From: Candidatus Pacearchaeota archaeon
GTDB lineage: Archaea; Nanobdellota; Nanobdellia; Pacearchaeales; GW2011-AR1
DNA: 17,845 nt
NCBI GenBank assembly: GCA_018304205.1
Contig: JAGVWR010000001.1
Coordinates: 1-17,845, forward strand
Reading direction: 5' to 3'
Shown here piece by piece: positions 6,994 through 14,153 of this stretch. A program made the position numbers and the translations under genes. Position 1 is the first letter of the stretch. Every line of letters starts with the position of its first letter. The notes under the pieces were generated by a model, which was not told where the DNA came from, ran no database searches, and was given only the letters and a program-made list of their open reading frames with translations.

Positions 6994-7206
6994 ATGTTTT
7001 GCGATGATAAACTCTTAAAATTATACGAACTTTTCGTATTTATCTCTCTGACCCTGCTGTTTCGTATGGAAAAATTAGTAATATTTAAAAAGATATTTTG
7101 TCTTTTTTTCTATTTTTATTTTTTATTTATAAATATTTCTATATTATATTATATATATTTTAAAAAACATATACTAGAACATATATTAGTTCGTTTAATT
7201 TCATAA
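6994..7206 (+). CDS. Doubtful 70-residue ORF overlapping the origin candidate
   Basis: The ORF begins MFCDDKLLKLYELF and then becomes a Phe/Ile/Tyr-rich string that mirrors the extreme A+T content of the DNA. No family is recognised. Its only positive sign is the start placed 26 bases after a TATA box. It overlaps dyads and an AT-rich block that look like origin structure. It is more likely a chance reading of origin DNA than a membrane peptide gene. Confidence 0.15.
   Translation: MFCDDKLLKLYELFVFISLTLLFRMEKLVIFKKIFCLFFYFYFLFINISILYYIYFKKHILEHILVRLIS
7023..7039. repeat. Perfect inverted repeat ATACGAA-CTT-TTCGTAT
   Basis: Seven-base arms match perfectly around a three-base spacer. A third TTCGTAT follows at 7061-7067 inside the left ORB-like element, so the heptamer is used three times within 45 bases. 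It may be a weaker initiator site or an operator. Confidence 0.7.
7050..7073 (-). promoter_or_regulatory. ORB-like element, left side of the AT-rich block
   Basis: On the minus strand, TTTCCATACGAAAC agrees at 11 of 14 positions with the euryarchaeal ORB core TTTCCAGTGGAAAC as I recall it. It is followed by AGCAGGG, resembling the G-rich tail of ORBs. The G-rich side points away from the AT-rich block. Confidence 0.5.
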
Positions 7207-7234
7207 ATTATGTTTAAATTAATTTATTAAATTC
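7071..7234. other. AT-rich block, likely duplex unwinding element
   Basis: By hand count about 16 of 160 bases are G or C, and 7111-7167 contains a single C. Long T runs and TATATA stretches dominate. Within it, AACATATACTAG (7166-7177) is repeated in tandem as AACATATATTAG (7178-7189), 11 of 12 identical. It lies between opposed ORB-like elements, as expected for the site of strand opening. Confidence 0.6.
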
Positions 7235-7258
7235 ATTTCCATCGGAAATCATGGCGTC
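7235..7258 (+). promoter_or_regulatory. ORB-like element, right side, first copy
   Basis: ATTTCC-ATC-GGAAAT (7235-7249) is a perfect six-base dyad. TTTCCATCGGAAAT agrees with the recalled ORB core at 11 of 14 positions with the same half-site spacing, and is followed by CATGGCG. Orientation is opposite to the left element. Confidence 0.5.
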
Positions 7259-7314
7259 TGTGTTTTTCTGTTTTTTTTACTATGTTTTTTGTTTATCGAC
7301 GAAAAAGTTAATTT

Positions 7315-7332
7315 ATTCAAAGGAAACGATGG
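7315..7332 (+). promoter_or_regulatory. ORB-like element, right side, second copy
   Basis: GGAAACGATGG (7322-7332) agrees at 10 of 11 positions with the GGAAACGAAGG half of the recalled ORB consensus. The left half (TTCAAA) is degenerate. It has the same orientation as the element at 7235. Confidence 0.4.
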
Positions 7333-7348
7333 TTAGGTTATAGATAAA

Positions 7349-7385
7349 TTTATAAAGAAAATAGATAATATTAATTGAGAGGTGA
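7349..7385 (+). promoter_or_regulatory. orc1/cdc6 promoter and ribosome binding site
   Basis: TTTATAAAG (7349-7357) is a TATA box predicting transcription start near 7378. GAGGTGA (7379-7385) is a seven-base Shine-Dalgarno match ending four bases before GTG at 7390. This decides the start: an upstream in-frame TTG at 7375 lies before the ribosome site. The leader is probably only about ten bases. Confidence 0.65.
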
Positions 7386-7389
7386 AAAA

Positions 7390-8595
7390 GTGGACAAAAT
7401 TGATAGTATTTTAGATTCTTACGTTGAAGCTGGGTTGTTTGTAAATAAAAAGGTGTTACAGTCAAATTATACTCCAGAAAGTGTTCCTCACAGAGATAAA
7501 CAAATAGAAAATGTTGCTGCAATTCTTGCTCCAGCATTAAGAGGAGAAAGAGTAAGCAATTTATTTGTGTATGGAAAAACGGGAACAGGAAAGACATTGA
7601 GTGTACAAAGAGTGCAAAACAAGATTTCTGAAAAAATGAATCAAATGGGAAGAGAAAATTTAAAGTTTCTTTATGTAAATTGTAAATTAAAAAAAGTAGC
7701 AGATACAGAATACAGAATAATAGCTGAATTAATTAACGTGCTCGGTGGTAAGGTTCCTGCAACTGGACTTCCTACAGATGAAGTTTATTCGAGATTTATA
7801 AGTATGATTGATTCTCAAAAACAACTTATAATATTAGTACTTGACGAAATAGATCAAGCAGTTAAAAAAATAAGCGACAATTTTATTTATACATTAACGA
7901 GAATGAATTCCGAACTTAAAAATGCGCAAATAAGTATTGTGGGAATAAGCAACAGTTTAACATTTATGGACAATTTAGATCCTCGAGTAAGAAGTTCTTT
8001 AGGAGAAGAAGAATTGGTTTTTCCTCCGTATAATGCGTTACAACTTCAAGATATTTTAAGAGAAAGAGCAAACACCGCTTTCAAAGAAGGAGTTTTGGAA
8101 GAAGGAGTAATAGCAAAGTGTGCGGCCTTTGCTGCAAGAGAACACGGAGACGCAAGAAGAGCGCTTGATTTATTAAGAGTGGCGGGGGAACTTGCAGAAA
8201 GAGAAGGATCAAAAAAAATAAAACTTGAACACATTGACGCAGCAAATCACAAAATTGAAAGAGATAAAATGTTGGATATTATTGAGAGCGAACCTGCACA
8301 GTTTCAATTAGTTCTACAATCGATAATAAAGTTAGACGAGAGAAGAGATGAAGAAGGAATATTTACCGGAGACGTTTATAATGCTTATCAGGATTTGTGT
8401 GAAAAAACGAAAAACGAAATTTTAACACAAAGGAGGGTGTCCGACATTTTGGCTGAATTTGATATGTTAGGTATAATAAATGCAAGGGTAATAAGTAAAG
8501 GAAGACAAGGAAGAACAAGAGAAATAAAATTAATGCTTAACCCAAACATAAAGGAAAAAGCCAAGGAAATATTGGCCAAAGCACTCGATCTGTAA
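7390..8595 (+). CDS. cdc6: Orc1/Cdc6 replication initiator
   Basis: The protein binds origin DNA through ORB elements and recruits the MCM helicase. The 401-residue product has an AAA+ core with Walker A GKTGTGKT (62-69), Walker B LVLDEID (D152, E153), the sensor 1 stretch IVGISNS, and a sensor 2 region with HGDARRALDLL. A C-terminal winged-helix domain (about 290-401, including RRVSDILAEFDMLGII) follows. The length is normal for the family. The start is a GTG chosen on the strong Shine-Dalgarno site. It is the first gene of a three-gene replication operon and sits directly beside the candidate origin, fitting an initiator that acts on its own upstream DNA. Only one copy is in the window. Confidence 0.96.
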   Translation: MDKIDSILDSYVEAGLFVNKKVLQSNYTPESVPHRDKQIENVAAILAPALRGERVSNLFVYGKTGTGKTLSVQRVQNKISEKMNQMGRENLKFLYVNCKLKKVADTEYRIIAELINVLGGKVPATGLPTDEVYSRFISMIDSQKQLIILVLDEIDQAVKKISDNFIYTLTRMNSELKNAQISIVGISNSLTFMDNLDPRVRSSLGEEELVFPPYNALQLQDILRERANTAFKEGVLEEGVIAKCAAFAAREHGDARRALDLLRVAGELAEREGSKKIKLEHIDAANHKIERDKMLDIIESEPAQFQLVLQSIIKLDERRDEEGIFTGDVYNAYQDLCEKTKNEILTQRRVSDILAEFDMLGIINARVISKGRQGRTREIKLMLNPNIKEKAKEILAKALDL

Positions 8596-8596
8596 A

Positions 8597-10162
8597 ATGA
8601 AAGAGGAGATTTTAAATTTAATAAAAGAAAGGGGGCTCTTGTTGGAAAAATCTATCTTCGATTTACTTGAAAATATTCACGACGTTGGTGCGGCAAAGAA
8701 CTTTTTAGAAAGTATAGAAAGGTTTTCAGGACAAAAACTAATTACAAAGAACGTTTTAAATAGAAACTTTGAGTTTGTCAGAAGTTTTGTAAATAGATTA
8801 GAAGAAGAAGATAAGGTATCTATTGAAAGGGTTTTTGTAAAGATGGGATTGAGTTTAGAAATTAAAGCGGAAAAAGAAGTTATAAGTAAGAATGCGGAGG
8901 TTAGACTAACGGGAAGGGAAGGCAAGTTTAAGGTATTTTATGCGGATACAAAGCCAGACAAAAAGCTGGAGGTAGCAGATTTTGTAGGACACATAAGGGC
9001 GAGGTATCAGGAAATTCAAAAAATACTTATGCAAAGAGCGGAACTACAAAGTAACCTTATTTCTATAAATAAAATTTCAAACGATAGAAGCGTCTTAAGT
9101 ATAATTGCCATCGTGACTGAAAAAAGAGTTACCAAAAATAAGAATTTAATAATTAAGTTTGAGGACCTAACAGGAGAAATAGCCGGACTTGTGAAATTTG
9201 ACAATAAAGAATTATTTGACAGGGCTAACGAATTACAACTTGACGATATTGTGGGAATAAGGGCTTCCGGAAGCAGGGAAATATTATTTGTTCACGAAAT
9301 ATATTTTCCAGATTCTTTTATACATGAAAAAACAAGGTTTAACGAAGATATTTCTATTGCTTTTGTTTCGGATATACACTGTGGAAGCGACAGGCATTTA
9401 GGAAGCAACTTTACTAAGTTTTTAGAATGGCTGGGGGATGGAAGCGAAGCTGCTAAAAAAATAAAATACCTTTTTTTTGTCGGAGATAATGTTGATGGGG
9501 TTGGAATTTTTCCGGGGCAAGAGCATGTTCTCAAACTTAAGACAATGAATGAACAATATAATTTACTTGCGTCATATCTAAGAAAAATACCAAAAGAAAT
9601 CACCATCTTTATGTGTCCTGGGCAGCACGATGCGGTAAGGGTTGCTGAGCCCCAGCCCATAATAGGTAGGAAATATGCTTCTGCTTTATACGAAATAGAC
9701 AATTTGATTTTGGTAAGTAACCCAAGCACAATAAAGTTGATAGAAGGGGATAAAGAATTTAAAGTTTTAATGTATCACGGAGCAAGTATTCATAGTTTAA
9801 TAAATGAAATAAAAGAATTAAGGGAAATGAAAGCTCATAAATGTCCGGCAAAGGCCGTGAGGCACATGCTAAAAAGGAGGCATCTTGCGCCAACACATTC
9901 AGAAGTGGTGTATATTCCAAATTCAGATAAAGACCCAATGGTAATTTCAGAACCTCCAGACGTGTTGTGTACAGGGGAAGTTCATAGACTGGATGTAGAA
10001 AATTATAACGGTACAGTAATCATAACTGGGAGCTGTTGGCAATCTCAGACGCCATTTGAGGAAAAGGTTGGAAATATACCCGATCCGTGTAAGGTTCCAG
10101 TATTAAATTTAAAGACAAGGGAACTAAAAATATACGACTTTAGTGGGGAGGAAAAAGAATGA
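8597..10162 (+). CDS. polB: DNA polymerase D small subunit DP1 (exonuclease-type subunit)
   Basis: DP1 pairs with DP2 to form PolD and supplies the Mre11-like 3'-5' proofreading domain. The 521 residues show a helical N-terminal domain, the family segment VGHIRARYQEIQKIL (about 129-143), an OB fold (about 165-235), and a phosphoesterase domain. Metal-site motifs are SDIHCGS (D259, H261), GDNVDG (D297), PGQHDAVR (Q343, H344), YHGAS (H394) and TGEVH (E461, H463). Canonical phosphoesterases carry Asn in GNHD and His in GHxH, so Q343 and E461 look like substitutions at two metal ligands. Proofreading could be weakened, or the lineage may use altered ligands. It begins one base after the cdc6 stop with no Shine-Dalgarno site, which suggests translational coupling, and overlaps DP2 by four bases. 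Confidence 0.95.
   Translation: MKEEILNLIKERGLLLEKSIFDLLENIHDVGAAKNFLESIERFSGQKLITKNVLNRNFEFVRSFVNRLEEEDKVSIERVFVKMGLSLEIKAEKEVISKNAEVRLTGREGKFKVFYADTKPDKKLEVADFVGHIRARYQEIQKILMQRAELQSNLISINKISNDRSVLSIIAIVTEKRVTKNKNLIIKFEDLTGEIAGLVKFDNKELFDRANELQLDDIVGIRASGSREILFVHEIYFPDSFIHEKTRFNEDISIAFVSDIHCGSDRHLGSNFTKFLEWLGDGSEAAKKIKYLFFVGDNVDGVGIFPGQEHVLKLKTMNEQYNLLASYLRKIPKEITIFMCPGQHDAVRVAEPQPIIGRKYASALYEIDNLILVSNPSTIKLIEGDKEFKVLMYHGASIHSLINEIKELREMKAHKCPAKAVRHMLKRRHLAPTHSEVVYIPNSDKDPMVISEPPDVLCTGEVHRLDVENYNGTVIITGSCWQSQTPFEEKVGNIPDPCKVPVLNLKTRELKIYDFSGEEKE
10145..10151 (+). promoter_or_regulatory. Shine-Dalgarno site for DP2
   Basis: GGGGAGG lies inside the end of DP1, seven bases before the DP2 ATG at 10159. 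It favours this ATG over the in-frame one two codons later. Confidence 0.7.
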
Positions 10163-13100
10163 ATATGGGCCAACACTTTGAAGAAATTCAGAAAGCTGTG
10201 GATAAAGAATACGAGTTGGCGGAAAGGGCCAGAGCACAAGGACTAGATCCGGTTAGCAAGGTTGAGGTTCCTGTAGCTACAACGCTGGCAGAGAAAGCAG
10301 TAGGATTAATTTCGGTAGTTTATCCGCAGATAACTGATAAGAAAATAGTAGATAGGATATTAGAATTAGAGAAACAATACGGACAGCTAGATATTGCAGT
10401 TTCTTTTAGTATTGCGGAAGAAATAGCAAGGGAGAAATTTTGTAAATTTAAAGATTTTTTTGAAGCGATCGACGCAGGAATAAGGGTAGGGTTTGCTTAT
10501 AACACCTTAGGAGTTGTATCTTCTCCTATAGAAGGATATACAGGCATAAAAGTTAAGAAGACAAAAAACGGAGAAGACTATTTGGCAGCTTATTTTTCGG
10601 GTCCAATAAGAAGTGCCGGAACAACAGCCGGTTGTGTTGTTTTAATGTTAATAGACTATCTAAGAGAAATTTTTGGTTTCGCAAAGTACGATCCGACAGA
10701 AGAAGAAGTAAAGAGATATGTTACAGAAAATTATGATTACCACGAGCGAGTTACTAATTTACAATATCTTCCAACAGAAGAAGAAATCACCTTTTTGGCA
10801 AAAAATATTCCTATTGAAATATCTGGTGAGCCAAGTGAAGACAGAGAGGTTTTGAATTATAAAGATTTACCAAGAGTAGAAACCAATTTTATAAGGGGCG
10901 GAATGTGCCTTATTTTTTCAGAAGGATTGGCTCAGAAAGCTCAGAAGGGATTAAGACTTTGGCGGGGATTTCAACAGAAAGGGTTTAAGGCAACGGGATG
11001 GGAATTTTTAGACGAATATATTTCTTTGCATAAAAAAAGAGAGAAAGGTCTAGGCGAAACCACAGCAACGTATATTAAGGATATTGTTGCGGGAAGGCCG
11101 GTTTTAGGACATCCCTCAAAATCTGGAGGATTTAGATTTAGATATGGTCGAAGCAGAACGGGCGGCTTTTCAGCCACCGCTGTTCATCCGGCAACCATGG
11201 CAATTTCGAATTCATTTTTATCTTCTGGCACACAACTTAAAATAGAGAGGCCAACAAAAGGATGTGCAATAACAGTTTGTGACGAAATAGACGGGCCGAT
11301 AGTAAAACTGATAGGCGGGGACGTTAGGAAGTTAAAAGACTTCGAGGAAGCGCACAGACTTTATTCCAAAGTTGATGAAATAATATATTTAGGAGATTTA
11401 CTTTTTCCGTTAGGAGATGTTATAAACAGAAATTATGAGTTGTTAAAACCAGGATATGTTGAGGAGTGGTGGGCACTCCAACTTGAGAAAGCCTCACAGA
11501 AGAAGAAGGCCGAACTCGGAGTTGACGACAGAAGTATAGATTTTAGTAAAGCCAAGGAACTTTCCGAGAAGTATAAAATTCCTTTACATCCAGATTTTAT
11601 TTATTACTGGACACAGATAGATTATAATTTGTTTTTATCACTATTAGATTATTTGTCAAGGGGAACCATTGCGGAAGGAAAGCTGGTTTTACCATACACA
11701 CAGAATGATAAAGAGAGATTTTCTAAAGGAAAAAGGGCGTTGGAACTTTTAGGGTGCGAGCATATTGTAAGTCTTGAGAATGTGGTTTTGAATAAAAAAG
11801 ATACACTTGCATTGTTATTTAATCTTGGAATAGAATGTAAAGATGGAAAGATAGAAGACAAAATAGATTTTGCTGTTTTGAAACTTAAAGAAAACAACGA
11901 GACGAACGCTTTTGATGGAGTAAGAAAGTTATGTGAATTTGAAATTAAGGATAAGGCGGGGACGTTTATTGGTGCAAGAATGGGAAGACCAGAGAAAGCA
12001 AAATTAAGAAAACTTACAGGAAGTCCGCACGCCTTGTTTCCTGTAGGCGAGGAAGGAGGAAGATTAAGAAGTTTTCAGGCGGCTCTTGAAAAAGGAGAGG
12101 TAAGAGCCGAATTTTCAAGTTATTATTGTAATACATGTGATAGAGAAGAGATATATCCTCGATGTGAAAAATGTGCAAAAACGTGTCAAAAAATAAATTA
12201 TTGTTCTTTGTGTGATAAAAACTGCATAGGTAAATGTGACAAACACGAAGCGGTATCGGAATTTAAATATAGGGCAATTCAAGTTAGAGAATATTTTGAT
12301 GCAGCTAAAAAAAGAGTCAGGGTTAATTCTGATGAAATTCCAATAGTAAAGGGAATAAGAGGGACGAGCAATAAAGATCATACCTGCGAACATCTTTCTA
12401 AAGGGATTCTCAGAGCAAAATACAATTTACATGTAAATAAGGATGGAACGATAAGGTATGATATGACCGAAATGGCGATCACGCACTTTAAACCAAAAGA
12501 AATAGGTACGAGTGTACAAAAATTAAAACAGCTAGGATATTCAGAAGATATTTTTGGTAAGGATTTGGAAAGAGATGACCAGATTTTGGCGCTATTTCCG
12601 CATGATATTATTCTTCCAGCTTGTCCAGAAACTCAGGATGAGAAAGCAGATGACGTTTTTTTTAAGGTTAGCAAATTTTTAGATGACGAACTTGAAAAAT
12701 TCTATGGGCTTGAAAGATTTTATAAGGCAGAAAAAAAGGAAGACATAATTGGCGCAATGCTGGTTTGTATTGCTCCGCACATTTGTACGGCAAGTGTCGC
12801 AAGACTTATAGGTTTTTCTAAAATTCAAGCGTTGCTTGCTTCTCCTTTTATGCATGCCGCAATGAGAAGAGATTGCGATGGAGACGAAGCGGCGGTAATG
12901 TTGCTAATGGATTTGTTGCTTAATTTTTCGAGAAAGTTTTTACCTGCGCACAGGGGAGGAACACAAGATGCGCCGCTTGTTTTGAATACCAGGATAAGGG
13001 CCGGAGAGGTCGATGACCAGATTTTGGATTTAGTAACCGTAAAATATCCTTTGGAAATTTACGAGCTTGCGGAAGCAGGCAAACATTCTTCAGAAGTAAA

Positions 13101-13620
13101 AATAGAAAATATAAAACAAAGACTTAAAACAGGAAAGGACGCCTTTACAGATATACAATTTACTCACAACTGTTCTGATTTTAATTCGGGAGTGCTAAAT
13201 TCTTCTTATAAGAAACTTCCAACAATGAGCGAAAAGGTTAGCGCTCAGATGGATTTATGTAAGAAACTAAGAGCAGTTGATACGAGCGATGTTGCAAGAT
13301 TGGTAATAGAAAGACATTTTATAAGAGATACGAGGGGTAATTTAAGAAAGTTCTCCATGCAGGGTTTTAGATGTGTGGGATGTAATAGTAAATACAGAAG
13401 GACTCCTCTGAGCGGAAAATGTACAAAATGTGGTGGAAGAATAATATTTACTATTGCGGAAGGGAGTATTTTAAAATATATGCAGCCCGCGCTCGATCTT
13501 GCTAGAGATTATAAGGTAAGTCCCTATCTTTTGGAAAGCTTAGAATTGACTGAAATGTATATACAAAGCATTTTTGGGAAGGAAAAAGAGAAACAGGAAG
13601 ATTTAAAGAAATGGTTTTGA
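10159..13620 (+). CDS. polC: DNA polymerase D large subunit DP2 (catalytic)
   Basis: DP2 is the polymerising subunit of PolD, built on a two-double-psi-barrel core like that of multisubunit RNA polymerases. The 1153-residue product shows the N-terminal domain (ending near VSSPIEGYTGIKVKK), the first barrel region with GHPSKSGGFRFRYGRSRTGG, and a cysteine-rich zinc domain (C657, C660, C669, C672, C676, C682, C685, C689, C693). The catalytic barrel has RRDCDGDE, whose D907 and D909 are the presumed metal-binding aspartates. A second zinc module (C1072, C1075, C1088, C1091) follows. The last eight residues, QEDLKKWF, are a textbook PIP-box for the PCNA clamp. No intein interrupts it, unlike some Pyrococcus homologues. 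ATG overlaps the DP1 stop (ATGA), so the two subunits are made from one message. Confidence 0.97.
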   Translation: MNMGQHFEEIQKAVDKEYELAERARAQGLDPVSKVEVPVATTLAEKAVGLISVVYPQITDKKIVDRILELEKQYGQLDIAVSFSIAEEIAREKFCKFKDFFEAIDAGIRVGFAYNTLGVVSSPIEGYTGIKVKKTKNGEDYLAAYFSGPIRSAGTTAGCVVLMLIDYLREIFGFAKYDPTEEEVKRYVTENYDYHERVTNLQYLPTEEEITFLAKNIPIEISGEPSEDREVLNYKDLPRVETNFIRGGMCLIFSEGLAQKAQKGLRLWRGFQQKGFKATGWEFLDEYISLHKKREKGLGETTATYIKDIVAGRPVLGHPSKSGGFRFRYGRSRTGGFSATAVHPATMAISNSFLSSGTQLKIERPTKGCAITVCDEIDGPIVKLIGGDVRKLKDFEEAHRLYSKVDEIIYLGDLLFPLGDVINRNYELLKPGYVEEWWALQLEKASQKKKAELGVDDRSIDFSKAKELSEKYKIPLHPDFIYYWTQIDYNLFLSLLDYLSRGTIAEGKLVLPYTQNDKERFSKGKRALELLGCEHIVSLENVVLNKKDTLALLFNLGIECKDGKIEDKIDFAVLKLKENNETNAFDGVRKLCEFEIKDKAGTFIGARMGRPEKAKLRKLTGSPHALFPVGEEGGRLRSFQAALEKGEVRAEFSSYYCNTCDREEIYPRCEKCAKTCQKINYCSLCDKNCIGKCDKHEAVSEFKYRAIQVREYFDAAKKRVRVNSDEIPIVKGIRGTSNKDHTCEHLSKGILRAKYNLHVNKDGTIRYDMTEMAITHFKPKEIGTSVQKLKQLGYSEDIFGKDLERDDQILALFPHDIILPACPETQDEKADDVFFKVSKFLDDELEKFYGLERFYKAEKKEDIIGAMLVCIAPHICTASVARLIGFSKIQALLASPFMHAAMRRDCDGDEAAVMLLMDLLLNFSRKFLPAHRGGTQDAPLVLNTRIRAGEVDDQILDLVTVKYPLEIYELAEAGKHSSEVKIENIKQRLKTGKDAFTDIQFTHNCSDFNSGVLNSSYKKLPTMSEKVSAQMDLCKKLRAVDTSDVARLVIERHFIRDTRGNLRKFSMQGFRCVGCNSKYRRTPLSGKCTKCGGRIIFTIAEGSILKYMQPALDLARDYKVSPYLLESLELTEMYIQSIFGKEKEKQEDLKKWF

Positions 13621-13655
13621 GAAAGTATTAAAAGCCAGAGTACCGTTATGCGAAG

Positions 13656-14150
13656 ATGGTTGAAAAAGAAGGGTCAAAAAGAGGATTTTTAATTTCTATT
13701 GTGGGCGGAGTGATCGGCCTACTTATAGGTCTTGCTATTTTTGGATATATAATTTTAGAGTTATCTAAGGTGGGTTTTGTAAGAGGAGATCCAGCAGAAA
13801 GGACAACATTTTTATATATTCTTGGGGGGGCATTATATTTTTCAGTCATAAGTATATGGATAATTTATCTTTCGATATGGATAAAGAATCCAGAAAAAAT
13901 GAAAAAGGCCGCGACAACAAACGCTGTTTTGGCAATAATTACAGTGAATTTCATTGCATTAATAGGAAGCATACTTACATTTATAGATTTTAGAAAAGGG
14001 AAGGTTGTTGAAATAGTTAAGAAGAAAATAGAAAGGGGAGCTTTACAAAAATCAAAAAAGAAAGGATTTTTTGAGAGTCTTTTTGGAAAAAAGGAAGAAG
14101 AGGAAAAACCAGAAGACCAAATAAAGATTCTTGGCGGCGGGCCAATATAG
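13656..14150 (+). CDS. Small three-helix membrane protein, unknown function
   Basis: The 164 residues contain three hydrophobic segments: about 11-33 (a glycine-rich GGVIGLLIGLAIFGYII), about 50-76 and about 85-109. A strongly basic then acidic cytoplasmic tail (KKKGFFESLFGKKEEEEKPE) follows. No catalytic motif or family is recognised. The ATG is preceded by ATTAAAAG centred about 25 bases upstream, so it is probably transcribed separately from the polymerase operon despite the 35-base gap. An overlapping 14-codon ORF at 13648 in another frame is likely chance. It ends three bases from the convergent permease gene. Confidence 0.75.
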   Translation: MVEKEGSKRGFLISIVGGVIGLLIGLAIFGYIILELSKVGFVRGDPAERTTFLYILGGALYFSVISIWIIYLSIWIKNPEKMKKAATTNAVLAIITVNFIALIGSILTFIDFRKGKVVEIVKKKIERGALQKSKKKGFFESLFGKKEEEEKPEDQIKILGGGPI

Positions 14151-14153
14151 TCA

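Larger units (their letters stand above)
7023..7332. other. Candidate replication origin (oriC)
   Basis: The 440-base gap between the PRC-barrel and orc1/cdc6 genes holds the parts of an archaeal origin. An AT-rich block (7071-7234) is flanked on the left by an inverted ORB-like element and on the right by two direct ones, beside the initiator gene. Origin next to cdc6 and PolD genes is the known Pyrococcus arrangement. The call is inferred from motif and context; the ORB matches are imperfect. Confidence 0.6.

Noticed and set aside
9292..9729. 145-codon minus-strand ORF
   Set aside because: Antisense to the catalytic domain of DP1, where the plus-strand motifs are unmistakable.
12127..12237. 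Cysteine-rich stretch as a separate zinc-finger gene or insertion
   Set aside because: It is in frame within DP2 and matches the family's own zinc-binding domain.
13648..13692. 14-codon ORF beginning MRRWLKKKG
   Set aside because: It overlaps the start of the membrane protein in another frame, and the TATA-like box is better spaced for the latter.
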